64,000 bases of DNA from Polaromonas jejuensis NBRC 106434 (lineage in GTDB: Bacteria > Pseudomonadota > Gammaproteobacteria > Burkholderiales > Burkholderiaceae_C). Below the pieces are notes generated by a model, which searched no databases, was not told where the DNA came from, and was given only the letters and a program-made list of their open reading frames with translations. Numbering within the stretch: position 1 is the stretch's first letter; every line of letters starts with the position of its first letter. Made by a program: the position numbers and the translations under genes. This document shows positions 57,093 through 64,000 of this stretch, piece by piece. The stretch covers positions 62,001-126,000 of the forward strand of contig NZ_BCYO01000002.1 in assembly GCF_001598235.1 (NCBI RefSeq), in the 5' to 3' direction.

Positions 57093-58568
57093 TCAGTTCA
57101 GTTTCGAGATGGCCACGTGCTTGAGCAGATCAGCCACCGAGCTGTCCATCACATCGGTAAACGGCTTTGGATAAATACCCATGTACAAAGTAGCAATGGC
57201 CAGCAAGGCCAGCGACAGGAATTCGCGGGCATTGATGTCTTTCAGCGCCTTGACGTCGTCATTGGCCACCGGCCCCAGGTAGACGCGCTTGTACATCCAC
57301 AGGGTGTAAGAGGCGCCGAAGATCAGTGCCGTGGCGGCGGCCCCGCCGATCCAGAAATTGGACTTCACGGCCCCCAGAATCACCATCCACTCGCCCACAA
57401 AACCGGCCGTCGCCGGCAAGCCGCAGTTGGCCATGGCGAACAGCAGCGCAAACGCTGCAAACTTGGGCATGGTGTTGACCACGCCGCCGTAACTGGCGAT
57501 TTCGCGTGAATGCACGCGGTCGTAAAGCACGCCGATGCACAGGAACATCGCGCCCGACACGAAGCCGTGGGCAATCATCTGGACGATACCGCCCGAGACG
57601 CCGAGGTCATTGAAGATAAAGAAACCCAGGGTGACAAAACCCATGTGCGCGACAGACGAATAAGCCACCAGCTTTTTCATGTCCTGCTGCACCAGGGCCA
57701 CCAGCCCCACGTAGACCACCGCAATCAGCGACACGGCCGCCATCAACCACGCCCACTCATGCGCCGCATCGGGGGCGATCGGCATGGAGAAGCGCAGAAA
57801 GCCGTAAGCACCGAGCTTGAGCATGATGGCCGCCAGCACCGCCGAGCCGCCCGTCGGAGCCTCCACGTGAACGTCGGGCAACCAGGTGTGGACTGGCCAC
57901 ATCGGCACCTTGACGGCAAAGGCCGCAAAGAAGGCGAAGAACAGCAGCGTCTGCACCGTACTGCCCAGCGGCAGCTTGTGCCAGGTCAAGATATCAAAGC
58001 TGCCACCCGACTTGTTGTACAGGAAGATCAGCGCCACCAGCAGCAACAGCGAACCAAGCAGCGTGTACAGGAAGAACTTGAAGGCCGCGTAGATCTTGTT
58101 GGGGCCGCCCCAGATACCGATGATCAGGTACATCGGTATCAGCGTGGCCTCGAAGAACACGTAGAACAGAATCCCGTCCAGCGCCGCGAACACACCAATC
58201 ATCAGGCCGCTGAGGATCAGGAAGGACGCCATGTACTGGTTGACGCGGGTCGTGATGGACTCCCAGCTGGCGATGATGACCACCACATTGATGAAGGCCG
58301 TCAGCAGCACGAACCAGAACGAAATGCCATCAACACCGAGGTGGTAGTTGACATTGAAACGCTGGATCCAGCTCGCTTTTTCGACGAACTGCATGGCCGA
58401 AGTACCCAGCTTGAAGCCGTCATACAAAGGCAAAGTCACCAGGAAACTGACGATCGCACCGATCAGGGCAATCCAGCGCACACTGCGTGCCTGCTCGTCC
58501 CGACCCAGCGCCAGTAGAACGACACCGAAAACAATCGGTGTCCAGATGGCAAGGCTCAACAAACCCAT
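57093..58568 (-). CDS. nuoM: NADH-quinone oxidoreductase subunit M
   Basis: 491 residues, antiporter-like subunit of the proton-pumping arm. Marks: the conserved Glu in LFYVFFEATLIPMYLIIGIWGG, AVKVPMWPVHTWLPDVHVEAPTGGSAVLAAIMLKLGAYGFLR (Lys of the proton path), and QQDMKKLVAYSSVAHMGF. Located between nuoL and nuoN with short spacers. Confidence 0.97.
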   Translation of the reverse strand: MGLLSLAIWTPIVFGVVLLALGRDEQARSVRWIALIGAIVSFLVTLPLYDGFKLGTSAMQFVEKASWIQRFNVNYHLGVDGISFWFVLLTAFINVVVIIASWESITTRVNQYMASFLILSGLMIGVFAALDGILFYVFFEATLIPMYLIIGIWGGPNKIYAAFKFFLYTLLGSLLLLVALIFLYNKSGGSFDILTWHKLPLGSTVQTLLFFAFFAAFAVKVPMWPVHTWLPDVHVEAPTGGSAVLAAIMLKLGAYGFLRFSMPIAPDAAHEWAWLMAAVSLIAVVYVGLVALVQQDMKKLVAYSSVAHMGFVTLGFFIFNDLGVSGGIVQMIAHGFVSGAMFLCIGVLYDRVHSREIASYGGVVNTMPKFAAFALLFAMANCGLPATAGFVGEWMVILGAVKSNFWIGGAAATALIFGASYTLWMYKRVYLGPVANDDVKALKDINAREFLSLALLAIATLYMGIYPKPFTDVMDSSVADLLKHVAISKLN

Positions 58569-58586
58569 TCTTGTTCTTCCTTATTC

Positions 58587-60623
58587 TTATCGATTGAGCC
58601 AGACGAAGTACGTCATCAAAACGAAGACGCCCAGAATCATCCCGAAGGCATAGTGATAGATATAGCCCGACTGCAAGCGGCGGATCACGCTGGAGACCCA
58701 GCCCACCAGCTTCCAGGAGCCGTTGACGAACGCACCGTCGATCAGCGCCTCATCGCCGCCCTTCCACAGAGCCGTCCCCAGCAGGCGTGTACCACGGGCA
58801 ATGACGTTTTCGTTGAACCAGTCGAAGTAGTACTTGTTCTCCAGCAGCGTGTGGATCGGCTGCACCTTGCGCTTGATGGCCGCAGGCAAGGCCGGGTTCA
58901 CCAGGTACATGTAATACGACAGCACCACACCCGACAAGGCCAGCCAGAACGGCGCTGCCGTCAGGCCGTGAATCGCCATCTGGAGCGGGCCGTGGAAGAC
59001 CTTGGCCATCTCTTCCATGGCGGGATGGTGCTCAAGACTGACGAAGATCACGTCCTTGAAGAAATCACCGTACAGCATGGGCTGAATCGTCATGAAGCCA
59101 ATCACCACGGAAGGGATCGCCAGCAGGATCAGCGGAACCGTCACCACCCACGGCGACTCGTGCGGCGCATGGTGCTCGTCATGGTGATGATGCGGATCGG
59201 GTTCTTCGGCCGGGTCGTGGTCTGCAGCGCTGTGGTTCTGGTCATAGCGCTCCTTGCCGTGGAAGACCAGGAAGTACATGCGGAATGAATAGAAAGCCGT
59301 GACGAAGACACCGGCCAGCACGGCGAAGTGCGCGAAGCCGGCGCCCGGCAGGTGGCTCTCGGCCACCGCCTCGATGATGCTGTCCTTGGAATAGAAGCCG
59401 GCGAACAGAGGCGTTCCGATCAGCGCCAGCGAGCCCAGCAGCGACGTGATCCAGGTGATGGGCATGTATTTACGCACGCCGCCCATCCAGCGGATGTCCT
59501 GGTTGTGGTGCATGCCGATGATGACCGAACCAGCGCCCAGGAACAGCAGCGCCTTGAAGAAGGCATGCGTCATCAGATGGAATACAGCCACCGAGTAAGC
59601 CGACGCCCCCAGGGCCACCGTCATGTAGCCCAGTTGCGACAAGGTGGAATAGGCCACCACGCGCTTGATGTCGTTCTGGATGATGCCGAGAAAACCCATG
59701 AACAGCGCCGTGATGGCGCCGATCACCATGATGAAGCTCAGTGCGGTATCGCTGAGTTCAAACAGGGGCGACATGCGGGCCACCATGAAAATGCCTGCCG
59801 TCACCATGGTGGCGGCGTGAATCAGCGCGGAAATCGGCGTGGGGCCTTCCATAGAATCGGGCAGCCACACATGCAGGGGGAACTGGGCGGACTTGCCCAT
59901 GGCACCGATAAACAGGCAAATGCAGATCACCGTGACCAGCATCCAGCCGGTGCCGGGGAAAGCCAGCTTGGCCAGTTCGTCAGCCTTGGCAAAGGCTTCG
60001 CCATAGTTGAGCGTGCCGGCATAAGCCGCGATCAGGCCAATGCCGAGTATGAAACCGAAGTCACCTACCCGGTTCACCAGGAAGGCCTTCATGTTGGCGA
60101 AAATGGCGGACGGCTTGTTGAACCAGAAACCGATCAGCAGATACGACACCAGGCCCACCGCCTCCCAGCCGAAAAACAGCTGCAGCATGTTGTTGCTCAT
60201 CACCAGCATCAGCATGGAGAAGGTGAACAGCGAGATGTAGGCGAAGAAGCGGTTATAGCCCTCGTCTTCCTCCATGTAGCCGATGGTGTAGATGTGCACC
60301 ATGAGCGACACAAAGCTCACCACGCACATCATCATGGCGGTCAGGCTGTCGACCAGGAAGCCGACTTCCATTTTCAGGCCGCCCACCGTCATCCAGGTGT
60401 AAATCGTTTCATTGAAGCGCGCACCATCGAGCGCAACGCTTTTGAGCGTCATGGCCGAAATGATGAAGGCCACCAGCACACCAAAAATTGTGAGGGTGTG
60501 CGACAGGCGGCGACCTATCCAGTTGCCGCCAAACGAGGTGCCGAGAATACCGGCAACCAGCGCCCCCACCAGGGGCGCCATCGGAACGGCCAGCAAGGCC
60601 GATGCAGAAAGGGTTTGACTCAT
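58587..60623 (-). CDS. nuoL: NADH-quinone oxidoreductase subunit L
   Basis: 678 residues, the distal antiporter-like subunit with the long lateral helix at the C-terminus. Marks: FFGWEAVGLVSYLLIGFW, SAQFPLHVWLPDSMEGPTPISALIHAATMVTAG, and NDIKRVVAYSTLSQLGYM. A His-rich loop (HHHHDEHH) near residue 475 is unusual and could bind metal. The ATG is 93 bp from the nuoK stop because of an inserted repeat, where relatives should have the two genes nearly touching. Confidence 0.97.
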   Translation of the reverse strand: MSQTLSASALLAVPMAPLVGALVAGILGTSFGGNWIGRRLSHTLTIFGVLVAFIISAMTLKSVALDGARFNETIYTWMTVGGLKMEVGFLVDSLTAMMMCVVSFVSLMVHIYTIGYMEEDEGYNRFFAYISLFTFSMLMLVMSNNMLQLFFGWEAVGLVSYLLIGFWFNKPSAIFANMKAFLVNRVGDFGFILGIGLIAAYAGTLNYGEAFAKADELAKLAFPGTGWMLVTVICICLFIGAMGKSAQFPLHVWLPDSMEGPTPISALIHAATMVTAGIFMVARMSPLFELSDTALSFIMVIGAITALFMGFLGIIQNDIKRVVAYSTLSQLGYMTVALGASAYSVAVFHLMTHAFFKALLFLGAGSVIIGMHHNQDIRWMGGVRKYMPITWITSLLGSLALIGTPLFAGFYSKDSIIEAVAESHLPGAGFAHFAVLAGVFVTAFYSFRMYFLVFHGKERYDQNHSAADHDPAEEPDPHHHHDEHHAPHESPWVVTVPLILLAIPSVVIGFMTIQPMLYGDFFKDVIFVSLEHHPAMEEMAKVFHGPLQMAIHGLTAAPFWLALSGVVLSYYMYLVNPALPAAIKRKVQPIHTLLENKYYFDWFNENVIARGTRLLGTALWKGGDEALIDGAFVNGSWKLVGWVSSVIRRLQSGYIYHYAFGMILGVFVLMTYFVWLNR

Positions 60624-60721
60624 TGTTTAACCGCCCGTAGGGCCGCCCCAAGGGCGGTTAGCGCCCCCTTGGGGGGCAGCGAATACATGAAGTGAAAAGC
60701 GTGGGGGCTCATTGTTTAACC
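60619..60721 (-). repeat. GC-rich repeat insertion between nuoK and nuoL with 14-bp direct repeats
   Basis: The junction GGTTAAACAATGAG (minus strand) occurs twice, at 60708-60721 with the nuoK stop and at 60619-60632 with the nuoL start. Between them is a repeat containing GGGGGGCAGCG and GAAGTGAAAAGCGTGGGGGC, also found between nuoH and nuoI. The second ATG in the right-hand copy opens a 30-codon frame (60712 to 60620) that ends in TGA overlapping the nuoL ATG. Confidence 0.8.
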
Positions 60722-61024
60722 CTGCAGCGTATTGAGTTCGTCGACGTTGATGCTGGCCTTGTTACGGAACAGCAGCACCAGGATGGCCAGCCCGATGGCG
60801 GACTCGGCAGCCGCAACGGTCAGGATGAAAAACACAAAGACCTGGCCCGCCATGTCGTTCAGGTAGTAGGAGAACGCCACAAAATTCATGTTGACGGCCA
60901 GCAGCATCAGCTCAATGGCCATCAGCAGCACGATCAGGTTCTTGCGGTTCAGAAAAATGCCGATGACCGACAGCGCAAACAGCATCGCGCCGAGGGAAAG
61001 AAAGTGTCCCAAAGTGAGCATCAT
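60716..61024 (-). CDS. nuoK: NADH-quinone oxidoreductase subunit K
   Basis: 102 residues, three membrane helices, with the two conserved Glu of the proton path ([15 protein letters not shown] and [11 protein letters not shown]). The start overlaps the nuoJ stop as ATGA. The stop lies in one copy of a 14-bp direct repeat created by an insertion ahead of nuoL. Confidence 0.97.
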   Translation of the reverse strand: MMLTLGHFLSLGAMLFALSVIGIFLNRKNLIVLLMAIELMLLAVNMNFVAFSYYLNDMAGQVFVFFILTVAAAESAIGLAILVLLFRNKASINVDELNTLQG

Positions 61025-61674
61025 GATTGTTTTTCCTCGGCGGCAGCCGGCACGGGCACCACAGGCGCAGCGACCACAGGCTTCATCTTGACCAGGCGAA
61101 GACGGTCAGCCGCCTTGACACGGACTTGTTCAGATGGATTCGTGTTTCTGGAATCCTTGCGCTGACGCAGCGTCATGGCAATGGCCGCAACCATGGCCAC
61201 CAGCAAGATGACAGCCGCAATTTCCAGCGGATAGAGATATTCCGAATACAGCAGCTTGCCCAACTCTTTGGTATTGGACACCTGAGCCGCGAGTTGACCG
61301 GCCGCCGAAGAGGCCAGCTTGGGCGGCTCGCGAAACCCGCCCATCAAGACATAGGACATTTCCAGCGCAATGATGGCGCCCACCGTGCCGGCCAGCGGAA
61401 AATGCTTCCAGAAGCCCTTGCGCACGCTGTCCAGGTTGATGTCGAGCATCATCACCACAAACAGAAAGAGCACCATCACCGCGCCCACATAGACAAGCAC
61501 CAGCGTGATGGCCAGAAATTCGGCTTTGAGCAATATCCAGACGGCGGCCGCCTGGAAAAATGCGAGCACAAGGTACAGCGCCGCATGCACCGGGTTGCGC
61601 GCCGTAATCACCCGGAATGCAGCAAAGAGCAGCACCGCGGCGAAGACATAGAAGAGACCTGTTTTAGCGTCCAT
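61021..61674 (-). CDS. nuoJ: NADH-quinone oxidoreductase subunit J
   Basis: 217 residues, five membrane helices, the conserved [53 protein letters not shown] block including the pi-bulge helix of complex I. The C-terminal 40 residues are a charged tail ([14 protein letters not shown]). Overlaps nuoK, 45 bp after nuoI. Confidence 0.96.
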   Translation of the reverse strand: MDAKTGLFYVFAAVLLFAAFRVITARNPVHAALYLVLAFFQAAAVWILLKAEFLAITLVLVYVGAVMVLFLFVVMMLDINLDSVRKGFWKHFPLAGTVGAIIALEMSYVLMGGFREPPKLASSAAGQLAAQVSNTKELGKLLYSEYLYPLEIAAVILLVAMVAAIAMTLRQRKDSRNTNPSEQVRVKAADRLRLVKMKPVVAAPVVPVPAAAEEKQS

Positions 61675-61718
61675 ATTGTTGTGGATTCTTTCTTGAGCCA
61701 GCTACTTGGGCGTGGGAT

Positions 61719-62216
61719 TCAGCGGTATTTGGCATCGGCCGCCTTGTTGGCAGCAATTTCGGCTTCATAGCGGTCACCCACTGCGAGCAGCATCTCTTTG
61801 GTGAAATACAGGTCACCACGTTTTTCACCGTGGTACTCAAAAATGTGGGTCTCGACAACCGCGTCCACCGGGCAGGCCTCCTCGCAGAAGCCGCAAAAAA
61901 TGCATTTGGTCAGATCGATGTCGTAACGCGAGGTGCGGCGGCTGCCGTCGTCCCGCACGTCGGACTCAATGGTGATGGCCAATGCCGGACACACCGCTTC
62001 GCAGAGCTTGCAGGCAATGCAGCGCTCTTCGCCGTTTTCATAACGGCGCAGCGCGTGCAGGCCGCGAAAACGCGGGCTCAGCGGGGTTTTCTCTTCGGGG
62101 AACTGGACCGTGATCTTGCGGCTGAACATGTACTTGCCGGTCAGGGCCATGCCCTTGAACAGCTCGGTGAGCATGAAGCTCGAAACAAAATCCTTGACGG
62201 AGGCTACGGCACTCAT
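61719..62216 (-). CDS. nuoI: NADH-quinone oxidoreductase subunit I
   Basis: 165 residues, peripheral-arm subunit with two [4Fe-4S] clusters N6a and N6b: [12 protein letters not shown] and [38 protein letters not shown] is typical. The ATG overlaps the TGA of a 48-codon frame that begins at the nuoH stop and runs through a repeat. Confidence 0.97.
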   Translation of the reverse strand: MSAVASVKDFVSSFMLTELFKGMALTGKYMFSRKITVQFPEEKTPLSPRFRGLHALRRYENGEERCIACKLCEAVCPALAITIESDVRDDGSRRTSRYDIDLTKCIFCGFCEEACPVDAVVETHIFEYHGEKRGDLYFTKEMLLAVGDRYEAEIAANKAADAKYR

Positions 62217-62357
62217 GATGATTTCCTGCGCAACTGAGTCATAGAAAGGCTGCTATTCAAGCAGGGGCCGCGGAACCGGCTTAGCCGGGCCGCAGGCGCA
62301 GCGGCCCCCTCGGGGGGCAGCGCATTACACGAAGTGAAAAGCGTGGGGGCCATCGTC
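62213..62357 (-). repeat. GC-rich repeat insertion between nuoH and nuoI
   Basis: The plus strand contains GGCCCCCTCGGGGGGCAGCG and GAAGTGAAAAGCGTGGGGGC, matching the nuoK-nuoL copy. A 48-codon frame starts at an ATG overlapping the nuoH stop and ends in a TGA overlapping the nuoI ATG. The repeat is read in a different frame from the other copy, so the conserved unit is the DNA or RNA, not a peptide. Confidence 0.75.
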
Positions 62358-63435
62358 ATTTCCAGATGTTGTATGGGGTCTGCATCCAGGCCCCGACGAC
62401 CACCAGCCAGACCAGGGTCACAGGTATGAAGATCTTCCAGCCCAGACGCATGATCTGGTCGTAACGGAAGCGTGGGAAGGTGGCGCGCACCCACAGGAAC
62501 ATCGTGACCACCACAAAGGTTTTTGCCGCCAGCCAGATCCAGCCCGGGATCCAGTTGAAAAAGGCGCTGTCGATCGGAGGCAGCCAGCCACCCAGGAACA
62601 GGATGACGCACAGGGTCGACACCAGAATCATGTTGGCGTACTCGGCCAGGAAGAACATGGCAAAGGCCATGCCCGAGTACTCGACCATGTGGCCGGCAAC
62701 GATCTCGGACTCACCCTCGACCACGTCAAACGGATGGCGGTTGGTCTCGGCCAGGCCGGAGATGAAATACACCACAAAAATCGGCAGCAAGGGCAGCCAG
62801 TTCCATGACAGGAAATTCAGCCCTTGACTTGCAGCCATGCCTTTGCCCTGGCTCATGACGATGTCCGTCATGTTCAGGCTGCCTGCCACCATGAGCACCA
62901 CCACCAGGCAAAAGCCCATGGCAATTTCATAGCTCACCATTTGTGCCGAGGCGCGCATGGCGCCCAGAAACGCATACTTGGAGTTGGAGGCCCAGCCCGC
63001 AATGATCACGCCATAGACTTCCATCGAAGTAATGGCCATCAAAAACAGCAAGCCGGCATTGATGTTGGCCAGCGCCACATCAGGACCAAAAGGAATGACG
63101 GCCCAGGCCGCCAGCGCCGGCATGATGGTCATGATGGGACCCAGCACAAACAAGCCCTTGCTGGCCGCCGTGGGCATGATGATTTCCTTGGTCAGCAGCT
63201 TGAGCGCATCGGCAATCGGCTGCAGCAAACCCAAAGGCCCCACGCGATTGGGGCCGAGACGGATCTGCGTAAAACCAATCGCCTTGCGTTCCCACAAGGT
63301 GAGGTAGGCCACGCAACCCATGAGCGGCAGCAGAACACAGACGATCTTGATGAGCGCCCAGAGCACGGGCCAGACTGTCGCGGGCCAGATGCCGCCCAGC
63401 AGACCCTGGCCGAAGCCGTAAATTCCGTCAATCAT
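62356..63435 (-). CDS. nuoH: NADH-quinone oxidoreductase subunit H
   Basis: 359 residues, eight membrane helices, contacts the quinone chamber. Marks: [76 protein letters not shown] and [18 protein letters not shown]. The start overlaps the nuoG stop as ATGA. Confidence 0.97.
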   Translation of the reverse strand: MIDGIYGFGQGLLGGIWPATVWPVLWALIKIVCVLLPLMGCVAYLTLWERKAIGFTQIRLGPNRVGPLGLLQPIADALKLLTKEIIMPTAASKGLFVLGPIMTIMPALAAWAVIPFGPDVALANINAGLLFLMAITSMEVYGVIIAGWASNSKYAFLGAMRASAQMVSYEIAMGFCLVVVLMVAGSLNMTDIVMSQGKGMAASQGLNFLSWNWLPLLPIFVVYFISGLAETNRHPFDVVEGESEIVAGHMVEYSGMAFAMFFLAEYANMILVSTLCVILFLGGWLPPIDSAFFNWIPGWIWLAAKTFVVVTMFLWVRATFPRFRYDQIMRLGWKIFIPVTLVWLVVVGAWMQTPYNIWK

Positions 63436-64000
63436 GCGCTGACTCCTTCAAGGCTGGCCGCCTGCCGCGCATCGGCCGTCAGCTGCAGCGATGTCGCGCG
63501 CCTGACCAGCCCGTCGAGTTGATAAATGCTGGCCACCGCAGGCACTTGGCCGACAGCATCGGCCGGCGTAAGGGTCGCCTGCATGGCGTCCATGCTGTTG
63601 TCCAGCCTGTCGGCCGGCACTTGCGCCGCGGCTGCGCCAGGGATCTGCTTGAGCACATCCTGTGCCGACTCAAAATCAAAACCGGGCAAATTCAGCAGAT
63701 TGGCCAGCACGCGCAAGACTTTCCATGCCGGACGCGTTTCACCCAGCGGCTTGACGACGGCATGGAAGCTCTGGATGCGACCTTCGGCATTGACGAAGGT
63801 ACCGGGGGTTTCGGTGAACGGCGCAATCGGCAACAGCACGTCGCTAAAGCCCATATTGGCCTTGAACGGGCTCAGCGTGACGACCATCTGGGCGGCGTTC
63901 AGCGACGCTTTGGCCCTGGCGCCTGCGGCCGAATCAAATTCCGGCTCGTTATTCAACAAGATGACGGCCTTCAGCCTGCCATCGAGCATTTGGCCGGCGT
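63432..64000 (-). CDS. nuoG: NADH-quinone oxidoreductase subunit G, C-terminal part
   Basis: About 190 C-terminal residues are in the window; the gene continues past the right edge. Marks: [78 protein letters not shown], the molybdopterin-oxidoreductase-like domain of NuoG. The Fe-S-binding N-terminal part is outside. It overlaps nuoH by four bases. Confidence 0.94.
   Translation of the reverse strand, partial: AGQMLDGRLKAVILLNNEPEFDSAAGARAKASLNAAQMVVTLSPFKANMGFSDVLLPIAPFTETPGTFVNAEGRIQSFHAVVKPLGETRPAWKVLRVLANLLNLPGFDFESAQDVLKQIPGAAAAQVPADRLDNSMDAMQATLTPADAVGQVPAVASIYQLDGLVRRATSLQLTADARQAASLEGVSA

Noticed and set aside
60620-60712. 30-residue peptide between nuoK and nuoL as a functional protein
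   Set aside because: The repeat is read in a different frame at the nuoH-nuoI copy, so the peptide is not conserved; it is kept only as a possible coupling frame.

Overview
The window looks like a chromosomal segment of a Betaproteobacterium of the order Burkholderiales, family Comamonadaceae, probably Polaromonas or a close relative. Reasons: GC-rich coding sequence, the gene order nuoG-H-I-J-K-L-M-N followed by DUF2818, NUDIX and DUF1178 genes, a NagGH-like ring-hydroxylating oxygenase pair, and several short interspersed repeats that I associate with this family. This assignment is from memory of the families and no database was consulted. No rRNA, tRNA or CRISPR array was seen.

Layout. 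1-5 kb: the end of a glycine-zipper lipoprotein gene; a decayed copy of a dioxygenase beta-subunit gene; a leftward module of exported proteins (metallophosphoesterase, cytochrome c, HiPIP); and a ring-hydroxylating oxygenase pair whose alpha gene carries an in-frame stop. 5-13 kb: DedA, mutL, an internally deleted gdhA remnant, an alpha/beta hydrolase, a Bcr/CflA transporter, miaA and a LolD-like ATPase. 13-23 kb: a phosphonate island. PhnW deaminates 2-aminoethylphosphonate, PhnY oxidises phosphonoacetaldehyde and PhnA cleaves phosphonoacetate to acetate and phosphate. An ABC importer (permease and ATPase, no binding protein), a GntR regulator, alanine dehydrogenase and a FAD amine oxidoreductase accompany them. 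23-38 kb: a threonine dehydratase-like enzyme, an FtsX-type permease, two LysR regulators, DoxX and GST genes, a DUF1127 protein, a PLP enzyme, an AttH/CrtC-like protein, and CheW plus a chemoreceptor behind a FliA-type promoter.

38.2-45.3 kb is a degenerate chromosomal integron. Nine cassettes are read leftward, most of them separated by recognisable attC sites, and a C-terminal fragment of an integron integrase lies at the right end in the opposite orientation. One attC has been split by a miniature inverted-repeat element that has a second copy 12 kb away.

45.4-54 kb holds a MarR-OMF-EmrA-EmrB efflux operon, a divergent ABC exporter and an intact glutamate dehydrogenase. 54-64 kb is the leftward nuo operon (complex I) with its usual downstream genes. 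Two GC-rich repeat insertions sit in this operon, and each leaves an open frame that joins the upstream stop to the downstream start through ATGA overlaps.

Across the window an approximately 60-bp repeat occurs eight times, seven of them in frame inside genes (mutL, miaA, the FtsX-type permease twice, the efflux outer-membrane factor twice, the ABC exporter).
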